In this document: in pieces, positions 43,272 to 52,747 of the stretch | Position numbering within the stretch: position 1 is the stretch's first letter | Layout: each line of letters starts with the position of its first letter | NCBI GenBank assembly: GCA_030065875.1 | Contig: JASJCR010000022.1 | Coordinates: 62,001 to 126,000, forward strand | Reading direction: 5' to 3' | Length of the DNA: 64,000 nt | Source of the DNA: Ardenticatenaceae bacterium | GTDB lineage: Bacteria; Chloroflexota; Anaerolineae; Promineifilales; Promineifilaceae | Notes under the pieces: generated by a model | Databases searched by the model: none | Told to the model about the DNA's origin: nothing | What the model saw: the letters and a program-made list of their open reading frames with translations, nothing else | Position numbers and translations under genes: made by a program

Positions 43272-45287
43272 ATGTCGACTTTTCGAATTAAGGGTATCTG
43301 GAAGGATAGCACGACAAATATGTCGGAACGTTATCAATTAAGCGATCGCTTTAAAATAAAGCTTCTGGGGCTGTCAGGGGTGTTTATCGCTGCGGCCGTT
43401 GGGTTTGTTATTTACATGGCGCTCTCGGCCGATTTTCGCAGCCAAGTCATCGATCAAATAAGCATGAGCTCCAAAACGCTGGTGGCCACACCGGAAGAAA
43501 TCAAAGCGGAAATCGCCGCCGCCCAAAACGACCCCCTGCTTAGTAAAAGTGAAACCGCGGCCGCCAGCGGGCCGCTGCAAGTCCATCCGCTTAATCCACG
43601 CTACTTCTCCGATCCCACCGGGCAAATTGTCTATTTAACCGGTTCCCACACCTGGTCAAACTTTCAGGACAATGGCGGTTCCGACCCGCCAGCCGAGTTT
43701 GATTACGACGCGTATCTCGATTTTTTAGAAGCGCACAACCACAATTTTTTCCGCCTCTGGACGTGGGAAAATTCGAGATGGACCACCGAAACAACCGACA
43801 ACAACTACTGGTTTAGCCCCATGGCACCGTTTGAGCGAACTGGGCCGGGAGTGGCCATCGACGGGAAGCCCAGATTTGATCTCGATCAGTTTGATCAGGC
43901 GTACTTTGACCGTTTACGTCAGCGCGTCATTGCGGCCGGCGATCGCGGCATCTACGTGACGGTTGTCCTCTTTAACGGGTGGAGCGTCGCCAGCGAGAAA
44001 GGGGGCTTTGGCGAAAACAATCCCTGGAAAGGGCACCCGTTTAACCCCAGCAACAACATCAACGGCATCGATGGCGACCTGAACGACGACAACTCCGGTG
44101 AAGAGGTTCACGAGTTGGGACCGGCGGCCATCACCGCCTATCAGGAAGCGTATGTCAAAAAGGTTATCGACACTGTAAACGACCTGGACAACGTGCTGTA
44201 TGAGATCAGCAACGAAAGCCATGGCGACGCCACCAACTGGCAGTATCATATGGTCAACCTGATTCAAAGTTATCAGGCTACCAAACCGCAGCAGCATCCT
44301 GTGGGCATGACGGTAGAGTGGCCCAACGGCAACAATCAGGAATTGTTTGACAGCAACGCCGACTGGATTGCGCCCAACGATTATTCGGAGCCCCCGGCGG
44401 CCGACGGCAGCAAGGTGATTATCGCCGACACCGACCACATCTGGGGTATTGGTGGCGATCGCTGGTGGGTTTGGAAAAGCTTTACCCAGGGCATCAACCC
44501 GATTTTTATGGATGGCTATGATGGGACCGGTTACGGCGTTGGCGGAGCCGGCTTTGATTTTAACGATCCAACCTGGGTCAGCCTGCGGCGTAATATGGGC
44601 TATACGCGGGCGTACGCCGAGCGCATCAATCTAGAAGCTATGACGCCACGCGGCAGCGATTTGTGCTCCTCCGGTTATTGTCTGGCCAATCCAGCCGCCG
44701 GGGAAGCGGAGTTTCTGGCTTATCTGCCAGACGGTGGCACCATCGAGATCGATCTGACGGCCGTTCCGGGCACCCTTTCCGTTGAATGGTTTGATCCGGA
44801 AAACGGGCAAACAACCGATGGCGGCACCGTCAACGGGGGACAAAATCGGTCTTTTACCCCGCCGTTTGGGGGGGATGCGGTTCTTTATCTTTATCAGCAG
44901 CAAAATCAGGGATCGGTTGATTTAGCGATTACCAAAAACGGTCCTGCGGCCGCATGGGCTGGCCAGCCGGTTGAATACACCATCACAGTCACCAACAACG
45001 GCTCGAGCAGCGCCATCAACCTCGTCATCACCGATGAAATTCCGGTCAGCGCCATTTACAACAGCGGCGGGACTCGTCAAGGATCTTTGGTCAGATGGGA
45101 CATTCCGCAGCTGGCGGCCAACAGCAGCGTCAAGGTCACTTTCTCCGTCACGGCAAACGGCCCCCTGGTCAACGAGAATTACCGGGTCACGGCCGACGGT
45201 GGTCACGAAGCCCGCGGCACGACGGCCGTGGAAACAGTAATTGTGGCGCCCATCGCCTATTTGCCCGCTCTGTTTTTTGGTCGGTAG
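43272..45287 (+). CDS. Membrane-anchored glycoside hydrolase-like protein with DUF11 domain
   Basis: 671 residues, ATG 43272 after AAGGAGAG. A membrane helix at about 36-54 (LSGVFIAAAVGFVIYMALS) anchors the N-terminus. The catalytic region, about 100-420, resembles (beta/alpha)8 hydrolases of the GH5/DUF4038 type: YLTGSHTWSNF, HNFFRLWTWENSRW, and YEISNESHGD near 314-323 with the Asn-Glu pair expected of an acid/base. A beta-sandwich and then a DUF11 repeat (DLAITKNGPAAAWAGQPVEY to about 655) follow. The C-terminus is IAYLPALFFGR, similar to the YLPL tails of other secreted proteins here. Placement inside the biosynthetic locus suggests it trims or releases the locus glycan; substrate unknown. 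Confidence 0.82.
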   Translation: MSTFRIKGIWKDSTTNMSERYQLSDRFKIKLLGLSGVFIAAAVGFVIYMALSADFRSQVIDQISMSSKTLVATPEEIKAEIAAAQNDPLLSKSETAAASGPLQVHPLNPRYFSDPTGQIVYLTGSHTWSNFQDNGGSDPPAEFDYDAYLDFLEAHNHNFFRLWTWENSRWTTETTDNNYWFSPMAPFERTGPGVAIDGKPRFDLDQFDQAYFDRLRQRVIAAGDRGIYVTVVLFNGWSVASEKGGFGENNPWKGHPFNPSNNINGIDGDLNDDNSGEEVHELGPAAITAYQEAYVKKVIDTVNDLDNVLYEISNESHGDATNWQYHMVNLIQSYQATKPQQHPVGMTVEWPNGNNQELFDSNADWIAPNDYSEPPAADGSKVIIADTDHIWGIGGDRWWVWKSFTQGINPIFMDGYDGTGYGVGGAGFDFNDPTWVSLRRNMGYTRAYAERINLEAMTPRGSDLCSSGYCLANPAAGEAEFLAYLPDGGTIEIDLTAVPGTLSVEWFDPENGQTTDGGTVNGGQNRSFTPPFGGDAVLYLYQQQNQGSVDLAITKNGPAAAWAGQPVEYTITVTNNGSSSAINLVITDEIPVSAIYNSGGTRQGSLVRWDIPQLAANSSVKVTFSVTANGPLVNENYRVTADGGHEARGTTAVETVIVAPIAYLPALFFGR

Positions 45288-45340
45288 CTTCGGTTAAAAG
45301 ACGGGCAGACAAAATTTTGTCCTCAAACCGATCGACAAAT

Positions 45341-45420
45341 TCCCCCTCCCGCGTCGGGAGGGGGTTAGGGGGTGGGTCTTGCCGAGTCCTCCCACCCCTC
45401 CCCGGCTCGGGGAGGGGAGC
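45341..45420. repeat. C/G-rich tandem hairpin repeat, second copy
   Basis: TCCCCCTCCC faces GGGAGGGGG around GCGTC, then CCCTCCCC faces GGGGAGGGG around GGCTC. It has the same overall plan as 29425-29474 but different loop sequence. Confidence 0.7.
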
Positions 45421-45492
45421 TTGCAGGACTAAAAAGCGCAATTTCTCATTGATCAAACTAACTATCCGCCCTTGAACGGCGTCGGGGAGGGT

Positions 45493-45525
45493 AGATTGGA
45501 CCAATCTTGGAGATTGGTCCAATCT
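45493..45525. repeat. Perfect 15-base inverted repeat, itself made of palindromic arms
   Basis: AGATTGGACCAATCT, TGG, AGATTGGTCCAATCT. The outer pairing is perfect over 15 bases. Each arm is also an odd palindrome (AGATTGG, one base, CCAATCT), so alternative cruciform shapes are possible. It lacks a T-run, so it is probably not a terminator. Confidence 0.75.
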
Positions 45526-45618
45526 GAGAACCGAAATAGGGATTTGTAGAGCTACAAAACGCATTTCCTCACTCTTTAACCAACAAATCTTTTTCTGAAC
45601 GGAGCCAAGCGAAAACCC

Positions 45619-46860
45619 ATGCGCATACTTTTTCTATCCCAGCTGGTTCCTTACCCGCCAGATGCCGGGGCCAAGGTTCGCAGCTATAACGTTCTGCAAT
45701 ACCTGCAGCGGGCCGGTCATGATGTCACCCTGGTAGCCTTTGCCCGGCCGTCTGACCAGGCGGCGGCAATTAATCATCTGCAGCGGCTGTGCACGGCTGT
45801 TTACACCGTTCCCATGATCAGATCGCGGCTTAAAGACGCCTGGTATTTCGGCCGCAGCGTGCTTACAGGGGAGCCATTTCTCATTGCTCGCGATAGGGTG
45901 CCGGCCATGCACGCTCTCCTCAGCGGCTTGTTAGCGGCCCGGCCGTTCGATGCCGTTCACGTTGATCAGCTGTGGATGGCGCCATACGCCCTGGCCATCC
46001 GGCAAATCGTGCAGAAGCAAGGAGGGTCAATCCAGCTGGTGCTCGATCAGCACAACGCGGTGTATATGATTCCCAACCGCATGGCTGAAACCAGCCGGCC
46101 GCCGGTTCGTGCTCTGCTGCAATGGGAAGCGCGCAAAATGAAGCGTTTTGAGCTGGCCACCTGTGCCCGATTTGACCATACGGTGTGGGTCACCGATGAA
46201 GATCGGCTGGCCCTTGGCCCGCGAGATGGAGAAATGATTGGCGATCTAACGATTCCCATCTGCATCGATGCCGAGCAGAAAAGCGTTATTCAGCGCCAAC
46301 CAAATGCCCACCGGGTGACTTTTTTGGGCGGTCTGCACTGGCCGCCCAATGCGGCGGGAATCGCCTGGTTTGTGCACGAGGTGTGGCCTCGCATTCAGAC
46401 ACATCTTCCGCAGGCGACCTTGACCATCATCGGCAAAAACCCACCCCGCCTGCTCACCAGCAGCGATCCACCCATTACGCAGCTCGATATCACCGGTTAT
46501 GTGGCCGATGTGACCTCGTATTTGGCCGAAACGGCCGCATTTATCGTGCCCCTGCACGCCGGTGGCGGGATGCGGGTCAAAATCATCGATGCCTGGGCGT
46601 GGGGGCTGCCGGTTGTGTCAACAACCATCGGCGCTGAAGGCATCGATTATCAGGACGGCACAAACCTCCTGATCGGTGATGATCCACCCTCTTTTGCACG
46701 AGCGGTATGCCGGCTGCTGGAGCAGCCTGACCTGGGTGAAGCGATCGGCCGGGTCGGCCGGCAAACGGCCGAAACCTGCTACGACTGGCGCCGGGTCTAC
46801 TGTGCCTGGGATCAAGTCTATCCACCACCTGCCGGTCCACTTCATTTTAGCCCCAAATAA
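45619..46860 (+). CDS. Family 4 (GT-B) glycosyltransferase, EpsH/PEP-CTERM sugar-transferase-like
   Basis: 413 residues, ATG 45619. It opens MRILFLSQLVPYPPDAGAKV, close in design to the enzymes at 23764 and 48954. The C-domain contains VTFLGGLHWPPNAAGIAWFV, TIIGKNPPRLL, TAAFIVPLHAGGGMRVKIIDAWAWGLPVV and TTIGAEGIDY. The usual EX7E first Glu is replaced by the GGGMRVKI context common to this subtype. Specificity unknown. A CAAATCTGCACAATCTGCGG repeat fragment follows the stop. Confidence 0.88.
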   Translation: MRILFLSQLVPYPPDAGAKVRSYNVLQYLQRAGHDVTLVAFARPSDQAAAINHLQRLCTAVYTVPMIRSRLKDAWYFGRSVLTGEPFLIARDRVPAMHALLSGLLAARPFDAVHVDQLWMAPYALAIRQIVQKQGGSIQLVLDQHNAVYMIPNRMAETSRPPVRALLQWEARKMKRFELATCARFDHTVWVTDEDRLALGPRDGEMIGDLTIPICIDAEQKSVIQRQPNAHRVTFLGGLHWPPNAAGIAWFVHEVWPRIQTHLPQATLTIIGKNPPRLLTSSDPPITQLDITGYVADVTSYLAETAAFIVPLHAGGGMRVKIIDAWAWGLPVVSTTIGAEGIDYQDGTNLLIGDDPPSFARAVCRLLEQPDLGEAIGRVGRQTAETCYDWRRVYCAWDQVYPPPAGPLHFSPK

Positions 46861-46872
46861 ACGCAGTTTTTT

Positions 46873-46898
46873 CTCCAAATCTGCACAATCTGCGGACA
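46873..46898. repeat. CGCAGATT-family repeat fragment
   Basis: CTCCAAATCTGCACAATCTGCGGACA lies between the stop at 46860 and the next start. It matches the CTGCGCAATCTGCGGACA arm of the composite element at 33199-33442. Confidence 0.6.
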
Positions 46899-46937
46899 AA
46901 AAAGCATTTTTCCGGCGGTCTAAAGGAGTTCCCTAAA

Positions 46938-48752
46938 ATGTTAAATAATCAGCTGTCGTGGAAATTTTTCCGCGTTATCTTCTGTTTGTTTTTGCTTGTT
47001 TCGTGCGCTTCGGCCGCGGCCGAGCCCACACCGGAACCAACCCCAGACCCAGCGCTGGCGGATCCGATTAACGACTGGGCGGTACAACCCGGATTTTCGA
47101 TCGCGGTTGATACGGCCGGGTATCATTTTCCAACCGCCATCGCCTTTGTGCCACAACCCGGAGCCGGACCAAAAGACCCCCTTTATTTTGTGACCGAGCT
47201 GCGCGGCAAGATCAAAGTGATCACCAATGACCGCTCGGTGTATACCTTTGCCGATGATGTGGCTGCTTTTGAGCCCCTCCAGGAACTGCCGCACGAGCAC
47301 GCTCAAAACGGGTTATCCGGCATTTGTCTCGCTCCGGAACACGGTTATGTTTTTGTCACGCTCGCTTATCAAAAGAATTTTGTCCTGCACAACAAGATTG
47401 TCCGTTTCAAAACAACGCCCGACACCTTTGCCCTGGAGCCGGAATCACAAATCGAATTCACCGAGGTGTTTGAAAGCAATACCACCGCTTATGCGCATCA
47501 AATTGGCCAGTGTCAGGTCATTGATGATCAGCTGTACGTCGGAGTGGGAGATGCCTGGCATGTGGATGAGGCGCAGCAGCTGGACAGCACCAACGGCAAA
47601 ATCCTGCGCATGTCGCTGGACGGCAAACCGCTGCCGGACAATCCGTATTATCTGGATCAAAGTATTAGCCGGCCGGCAAATTACGTCTGGGCCCTGGGCT
47701 TTCGCAACCCGTTTGGCCTGGCCTTTGCCCATAACCGGCTGTTCACGGCAGAAAATGGGCTGGCTGTTGACCGGTTTGTGGAGATTAAAAAAGGGAAAAA
47801 TTATCTGTGGAACGGCAGCGACTGGAGTATCGGCACCAATGCCGACGCGATATTTTATCCTAGTATCGCCCCGGTCCAGGTTGATTATTGCGATGACGGA
47901 TCGCCAATTTTTCCAGAGGCTTACACCAACCACTTCTACTTTGCTTCGTTTGGTGATCCAACCCGACCGGCCGGCGTCATCATGCTGAAATACGATTTCG
48001 CCGAAGATGAGCTGGGCACGGTGCCAACGGAATTTGTGAGCTATCGTGGCCAATCTGGCGGACAGGGGAATTCGGTAATCGGCCTGGCGCTCGGGCCGGA
48101 CGGCCTTTACTTCTCACCCCTTTGGCCGGGTCCGGACGGCACCGGTCATATTTTCAGAGTCAGTTACGATCCGCTTCACGAGCATGCGCTGACCTTAACC
48201 GAACTGGATCCCTTTTTGCTGATGGAAAGCAAAGGCTGTTTTGGATGCCATCAGCTGGGTGGAGAAGGGGGTACTCTGGGTCCCAGCCTGGACAGAGATC
48301 CCATGGTCGCTCGTCTAGAGGAAAGATTAACGTCCAGCGAGTATCAGCGGATGATCGCCGAGCTCAACCAGAACAGCAGCGAGCCACTTGTTTCGTATGT
48401 GCACGAAAGGGATCAGGTGCTGGCCGAGGAAGGAACCGATCAGGTGGTTACATGGATCAGATACCGCTTGATAGAACCTCGCTTTGACGATCCACTAGCG
48501 CAAATGCCCAACTTAAACATATCGGAAGAAGAAGCTGTGGTCATTACCGAGAATCTGGTGTCAGAAAAAACTGAGGAGCTGGGTGATCCGCTGTCCAATT
48601 CCCTGTATCGAATCAGGGGAATGATCGACCGCAGGCTGCAGCCGGTCCGCTACAGGCATCTTATGCTGGCGTTTGTTTTGGGATTCTTCAGCGCGATCTT
48701 CGGTGGGTTTGTGTTCAATCGGGTCATTCGTTGGCGAAGAAAACCATCGTGA
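46938..48752 (+). CDS. PQQ-type sugar dehydrogenase propeller fused to a cytochrome c domain; lipoprotein with C-terminal membrane helix
   Basis: 604 residues, ATG 46938 after AAAGGAG. The signal peptide ends in a lipobox LLVSC with C23, followed by a Pro/Thr-rich linker (PTPEPTPDP). Residues about 45-410 match soluble glucose/aldose dehydrogenases of the GSDH propeller family: VTELRGKIKVI, NGLSGICLAPEHGYVFVTLAY, WALGFRNPFGLAF and ENGLAVDRFVEI. A c-type heme motif CFGCH occupies 434-438. A helix near 570-592 (LMLAFVLGFFSAIFGGFVF) and a basic tail end the protein. Reaction inferred: oxidation of a sugar outside the cell with electrons passed through the attached heme. PQQ binding is a family property, not proven here. 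Confidence 0.85.
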   Translation: MLNNQLSWKFFRVIFCLFLLVSCASAAAEPTPEPTPDPALADPINDWAVQPGFSIAVDTAGYHFPTAIAFVPQPGAGPKDPLYFVTELRGKIKVITNDRSVYTFADDVAAFEPLQELPHEHAQNGLSGICLAPEHGYVFVTLAYQKNFVLHNKIVRFKTTPDTFALEPESQIEFTEVFESNTTAYAHQIGQCQVIDDQLYVGVGDAWHVDEAQQLDSTNGKILRMSLDGKPLPDNPYYLDQSISRPANYVWALGFRNPFGLAFAHNRLFTAENGLAVDRFVEIKKGKNYLWNGSDWSIGTNADAIFYPSIAPVQVDYCDDGSPIFPEAYTNHFYFASFGDPTRPAGVIMLKYDFAEDELGTVPTEFVSYRGQSGGQGNSVIGLALGPDGLYFSPLWPGPDGTGHIFRVSYDPLHEHALTLTELDPFLLMESKGCFGCHQLGGEGGTLGPSLDRDPMVARLEERLTSSEYQRMIAELNQNSSEPLVSYVHERDQVLAEEGTDQVVTWIRYRLIEPRFDDPLAQMPNLNISEEEAVVITENLVSEKTEELGDPLSNSLYRIRGMIDRRLQPVRYRHLMLAFVLGFFSAIFGGFVFNRVIRWRRKPS

Positions 48753-48953
48753 AGGGTTGCAGTTCAAAGTTTAAAGACGATAGCTACCGTACCTTCCCGA
48801 TGAATATTAAAGATTTACAGTAAATGCGGATATGAACCATCGTCCCAAACAAGCCCGTCATCCCCGCCTACGCGGGGATCTACCGGTAGCAAGCCAATGG
48901 ATTCCCGCTTTCGCGGGAATGACGCCCTGATTGAGCTTATGGGGAGTAAGAAA
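48753..48953. other. 201-base gap dominated by GTCATCCCCGC repeat
   Basis: No gene is visible. It contains the paired hairpins described for 48856-48924, then GGGGAGTAAGAAA as the ribosome site of the next glycosyltransferase. Confidence 0.6.
48856..48924. repeat. GTCATCCCCGC/GCGGGAATGACG palindromic repeat
   Basis: CCCCGC, CTAC, GCGGGG forms the first stem; TTCCCGC, TTTC, GCGGGAA the second. The element begins CGTCAT and ends ATGACG, so the whole unit is also roughly palindromic. This repeat is common in environmental genomes. Its second half happens to be open in frame with the next gene and mimics a start (MDSRFRGND). Confidence 0.75.
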
Positions 48954-50225
48954 ATGAAAATTCTTTTTATCGTGCCATACGTGCCCAACCTGATTCGCGT
49001 GCGGCCGTTTAACCTAATTCGCCATCTCGTTTTACAGGGGCATCAGGTCACCGTGGCCACCCTGTGGTCGACAGAGGGCGAACGGCGCGATCTGCTTGAG
49101 CTGGAGCGGAGCGGTCTAGAAATCATTGCGGCCCACCTGCCTCGCAGCCGGTCACTGATCAACTGCGTTTCGACCCTGCTGCAAAAAAAGCCGCTGCAGG
49201 CCGCCTACTGCTGGCAGCCGGCTCTCGCGACGCAGCTTGAATCCCTTTTTCAGCCTGGAAAACCGGATCCATTTGACGTGATTCACATCGAACATCTGCG
49301 GGGGGTGCCATACGCCCTGTTTCTGCAGCAGTTGGGGCAGCGCAGATCAGGGCGTGACGCCCTGCCGCTGATCTGGGACAGCGTCGACAGCATCTCGTTT
49401 CTTTTCAGCCAGGCCGCGGAACAAAGTCGCAGCCTCACCAGCCGGTTTATTACCCGTTTTGAGCTGCCGCGAACGGAGCAATACGAGCGATGGCTGATCC
49501 AGCAGTTTCCAAAAGTTTTGGTGACCTCACCTCGCGATCGGCGGGCGTTTCTTGATCTTCTCGATCCCGCCACGCAGCAGCAGATCAAGTCGAGGTTGAC
49601 CGTACTGCCCAACGGCGTTGAGCTGGCTTACTTTGCTCCGCATGAAGGGATTGAAAGGCATCTGTCGACCCTGGTCGTCACAGGAAAGATGAGCTATCAC
49701 GCCAACGTTACCATGGTGTTGCACCTGGTACAGCAGATCATGCCCCTGGTATGGCAGGAGCGACCAGATGTGCAGCTGGAAATTGTCGGCAAGGATCCGG
49801 TACGAGCGATTGGGGCGCTGGCCGAAAATCCGCGCATCACCGTGACCGGCACCGTGCCTGATTTACGACCGCATCTACAGCGGGCTACAGCGGCCGTCGC
49901 CCCCGTGCCGTATGGAGCGGGGATTCAAAATAAGGTTTTAGAAGCGATGGCCTGCGGGACGCCTGTGGTGGCTTCGTCTCAGGCCGTGTCGGCCATCGCG
50001 GCCGAATCGCCACAGCAGCTTCTGGTAGCCGACAATCCGGCCGAATTTGCCCAGGCCATCCTCTACCTGCTGGAGAACCCTGCCCAACAAGATCGGCTGG
50101 GCGCAGCCGGCCGTCATTTTGTCGAGGAGCAGCACGACTGGCAGAATATTACCGGCCGGCTGGTGGATCTTTATCGAGATGCTCTACAGATCAAATTAGG
50201 GGTTAATGATGTCTATTCCGGTTAA
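48954..50225 (+). CDS. Family 4 (GT-B) glycosyltransferase, EpsH/PEP-CTERM sugar-transferase-like
   Basis: 423 residues from ATG 48954, which has GGGGAG upstream and gives the family opening MKILFIVPYVPNLIRVRPFN. A longer reading from 48897 would start MDSRFRGND, which is translated intergenic repeat and should be rejected. The C-domain shows LVVTGKMSYHANVTMVLHLV, LEIVGKDPVRAI, ATAAVAPVPYGAGIQNKVLEAMACGTPVV. It is the third member of its subtype in the locus. Its last 20 bases overlap the WbaP-like gene. Confidence 0.9.
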   Translation: MKILFIVPYVPNLIRVRPFNLIRHLVLQGHQVTVATLWSTEGERRDLLELERSGLEIIAAHLPRSRSLINCVSTLLQKKPLQAAYCWQPALATQLESLFQPGKPDPFDVIHIEHLRGVPYALFLQQLGQRRSGRDALPLIWDSVDSISFLFSQAAEQSRSLTSRFITRFELPRTEQYERWLIQQFPKVLVTSPRDRRAFLDLLDPATQQQIKSRLTVLPNGVELAYFAPHEGIERHLSTLVVTGKMSYHANVTMVLHLVQQIMPLVWQERPDVQLEIVGKDPVRAIGALAENPRITVTGTVPDLRPHLQRATAAVAPVPYGAGIQNKVLEAMACGTPVVASSQAVSAIAAESPQQLLVADNPAEFAQAILYLLENPAQQDRLGAAGRHFVEEQHDWQNITGRLVDLYRDALQIKLGVNDVYSG

Positions 50226-51720
50226 TTCCATCCACTCATTTATAGATGCCTCTTTACAAAACAGGCAAATCCGCAAAGCGAACCTCTTCGTTTCCAAAAC
50301 AGTTCAGGCCCTTTTTCTGAACGGCTTGTTGATCATCAGTGATTTGTTCATGATCATCCTAGCCTTTATCTCAGCCTACTGGATTCGCTTCTCGCTGGCG
50401 CTGCCGATCTTTAAACTTGAAGTTGTCCCGTCGATAACCTACTATCGCAATTTGTTTATCTTCTTTATTCCACTGTGGATCGTGATTTTTTACCTGAACG
50501 GTCTGTACAAACGAGACAATCTGTTCGGCGGCACCCGCGAGTACGCCCTTGTCTTCCGGGCCAGTACGCTGAGTATTCTGGTGGTCATCGTGTTTGGCTT
50601 CCTGGCCACCGACTTTATCCTGGCCCGGGGCTGGCTGCTGCTCTCCTGGTTTCTCTCCTTCGGGTTCGTAGGTGCCGGCCGATTTTTGTTGAGGCGCGTA
50701 ATTTATTACTGTCGCAAGCGAGGTTATTTCATCTCCAACACCCTGATCATCGGCGCCAACCAGGAAGGGTATTCACTGGCGCGCCAGCTGCTTCAATCCA
50801 ACCGCTCCGGTCTCCATTTGCTCGGTTTTGTAGATGATCAAAGCCGGGAAGGGAGCCGGCTCTATCGACATCTCTTTAATCTTGGAACGCTCAAAAGGCT
50901 TGATGACTTTATCAAAAAATACAATATCGAAGAGCTCATTCTCGTCACCAGTGCCCTGCCAAGGGAAAAAGTCATCGCCATATTCAAAAAATACGGCATG
51001 GAGAAAAATCTCAATCTGCGTCTGTCCACCGGTTTGTACGAGGTCGTAACAACCGGTCTGGAGATGGGGCAAATCGTAAACGTGCCGCTTGTGCGGGTCA
51101 GCAAGGTGCGACAAAAAGGGGTCGATCAGGTATTAAAGTTTATGCTCGACTACGCGGTTGCCGTGCCGCTCGTGCTGTTTATTTCACCCCTACTTCTTAT
51201 CCTAGCCATCTTAATTAAACTGGATTCACCTGGGCCAATTATTTACCGCCGGCGGGTCATGGGTAAACACGGCCGGGAATTTGACGCCTTCAAATTTCGC
51301 ACGATGCACGTCAACGGCCGCGAAATTTTGGATGCGCATCCCGGCTTAAAAGAAGAGCTGGCCCGCAACCACAAGCTCAAAAAGGATCCGCGCATCACCA
51401 AAATCGGGCGTGTCCTGCGTCAGTTCAGCCTGGACGAGCTGCCGCAGCTTTTTAACGTTCTTAAACGGCAGATGTCGATTGTCGGCCCGCGCATGATTAC
51501 CCCGGCCGAAATTGCCATGTACGAACAGTGGGACATGAACCTCCTGACGGTGAATCCCGGTTTGACCGGGCTGTGGCAGGTAAGCGGCCGCTCAAATACG
51601 ACCTATGAGGAACGAGTACGCCTGGACATGCGGTATATCCGGACGTGGACGATCTGGAGCGATCTCTACATTATTTGGTTAACCATTCCCGCGGTTCTCA
51701 AAAAAGACGGGGCTTATTAA
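50206..51720 (+). CDS. wbaP: Undecaprenyl-phosphate sugar-1-phosphate transferase, WbaP/CpsE type
   Basis: 504 residues, ATG 50206 (a second ATG follows directly) overlapping the upstream glycosyltransferase. Four N-terminal membrane helices lie within about 38-165, then a CoA-binding-like soluble domain (TLIIGANQEGYSLARQLL), a fifth helix near 320-345 (YAVAVPLVLFISPLLLILAI), and the catalytic domain. Catalytic landmarks are RRRVMGKHGREFDAFKFRTM, KIGRVLRQFSLDELPQLFN and MSIVGPRM. It transfers a sugar phosphate to undecaprenyl phosphate and so starts the lipid-linked repeat unit. The first sugar (galactose or glucose are common) cannot be read from sequence. Confidence 0.94.
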   Translation: MMSIPVNSIHSFIDASLQNRQIRKANLFVSKTVQALFLNGLLIISDLFMIILAFISAYWIRFSLALPIFKLEVVPSITYYRNLFIFFIPLWIVIFYLNGLYKRDNLFGGTREYALVFRASTLSILVVIVFGFLATDFILARGWLLLSWFLSFGFVGAGRFLLRRVIYYCRKRGYFISNTLIIGANQEGYSLARQLLQSNRSGLHLLGFVDDQSREGSRLYRHLFNLGTLKRLDDFIKKYNIEELILVTSALPREKVIAIFKKYGMEKNLNLRLSTGLYEVVTTGLEMGQIVNVPLVRVSKVRQKGVDQVLKFMLDYAVAVPLVLFISPLLLILAILIKLDSPGPIIYRRRVMGKHGREFDAFKFRTMHVNGREILDAHPGLKEELARNHKLKKDPRITKIGRVLRQFSLDELPQLFNVLKRQMSIVGPRMITPAEIAMYEQWDMNLLTVNPGLTGLWQVSGRSNTTYEERVRLDMRYIRTWTIWSDLYIIWLTIPAVLKKDGAY

Positions 51721-51750
51721 CCGCCTAAAATTATCCAACGAGAACAGGTC

Positions 51751-52725
51751 ATGATCATTATTCAAACGCCATTGCGAGTCAGTTTTCTCGGTGGCGGCAC
51801 CGACTTCCCATCGTACTTTCTTGAAGACGGGGGGTGTGTTCTGTCCACCGCCATTGACAAGTTTATTTACGTCGCCATCAAGAAGCGGTTTGATCAAAAA
51901 CTGCGCATCGGCTACACCAAAACGGAGATGGTCGATCACCTCGACGACATCCAGCACGAATTAATTCGGGAAGCGCTCCGCAAAACAAATATAACCGCCG
52001 GAGTTGAAGTGACCACCATGGGTGATATCCCGTCTGAAGGATCCGGTCTCGGGTCTTCGAGCACGGTCACGGTTGGTGCCCTGCACGCCATGTATACCTA
52101 TTTGGGCGAACTGCCCTCGGCCAAGGAACTGGCCAAACAGGCATGCGAAATTGAAATTGAAACGTTAAAAGCCCCAATTGGCATGCAGGATCAGTATATC
52201 GCCTCATTTGGTGGATTTCGCTTCATCGAATTTCAAACTGACGGCCGGATAAAAGTATCTCGGATCAACCTGGATGAAAATTGTCTCCGCTATTTAAACG
52301 ATAACACCATGCTATTTTTTACCGGCATAACCCGCAAGGCCAACGCTATTTTGAAAGAGCAAAAGGACAACATTCGGCAGCAGCGGCTGGTTTTGGAGGA
52401 AATGAAAGATTTAGCTTACATGGCCCGCAGCGAAATTGAAAGAGGGAACGTCGACTCGTTGGGCAAAATGCTTCATCAAAGCTGGCTGTTAAAGAAGCAG
52501 CTGGCTGCCCAAATCAGCAACCCCGATATTGACGATCTGTATGCTCTGGCGATCAAGGCCGGAGCCACGGGCGGGAAAATCAGCGGAGCCGGCGGTGGTG
52601 GATTTCTGCTGCTTTACTGCCCTTACGAGAAGCAGCAGTCGGTACGGGAAACCCTCAAACTGCAGGAACTGCCGTTTGAACTGGCCATTGATGGCTCAAA
52701 AGTCATCTTTAATTATCGTAAATAA
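51751..52725 (+). CDS. hddA: D-glycero-alpha-D-manno-heptose 7-phosphate kinase (GHMP family)
   Basis: 324 residues, ATG 51751. GHMP kinase motifs: [18 protein letters not shown] at 6-23 (motif 1, typical of HddA), the ATP loop [15 protein letters not shown] near 95-109, and [15 protein letters not shown] near 276-290 (motif 3). HddA makes D-glycero-D-manno-heptose 1,7-bisphosphate in the GDP branch of heptose synthesis. GmhA follows 22 bases later, and GmhB- and HddC-like genes lie at 55080-56437, so the four-step route appears complete. Confidence 0.92.
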   Translation: MIIIQTPLRVSFLGGGTDFPSYFLEDGGCVLSTAIDKFIYVAIKKRFDQKLRIGYTKTEMVDHLDDIQHELIREALRKTNITAGVEVTTMGDIPSEGSGLGSSSTVTVGALHAMYTYLGELPSAKELAKQACEIEIETLKAPIGMQDQYIASFGGFRFIEFQTDGRIKVSRINLDENCLRYLNDNTMLFFTGITRKANAILKEQKDNIRQQRLVLEEMKDLAYMARSEIERGNVDSLGKMLHQSWLLKKQLAAQISNPDIDDLYALAIKAGATGGKISGAGGGGFLLLYCPYEKQQSVRETLKLQELPFELAIDGSKVIFNYRK

Positions 52726-52747
52726 ATCGAGCCAAAGGGAAATTATC

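Larger units (their letters stand above)
45288..45618. other. 331-base gap with two palindromic repeat types
   Basis: No gene is visible. It contains a C/G-rich hairpin repeat (45341-45420) and a perfect 15-base inverted repeat with a 3-base loop (45493-45525). The last 60 bases before the glycosyltransferase are AT-rich with weak ribosome-site character (GGAGCC). Confidence 0.6.
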
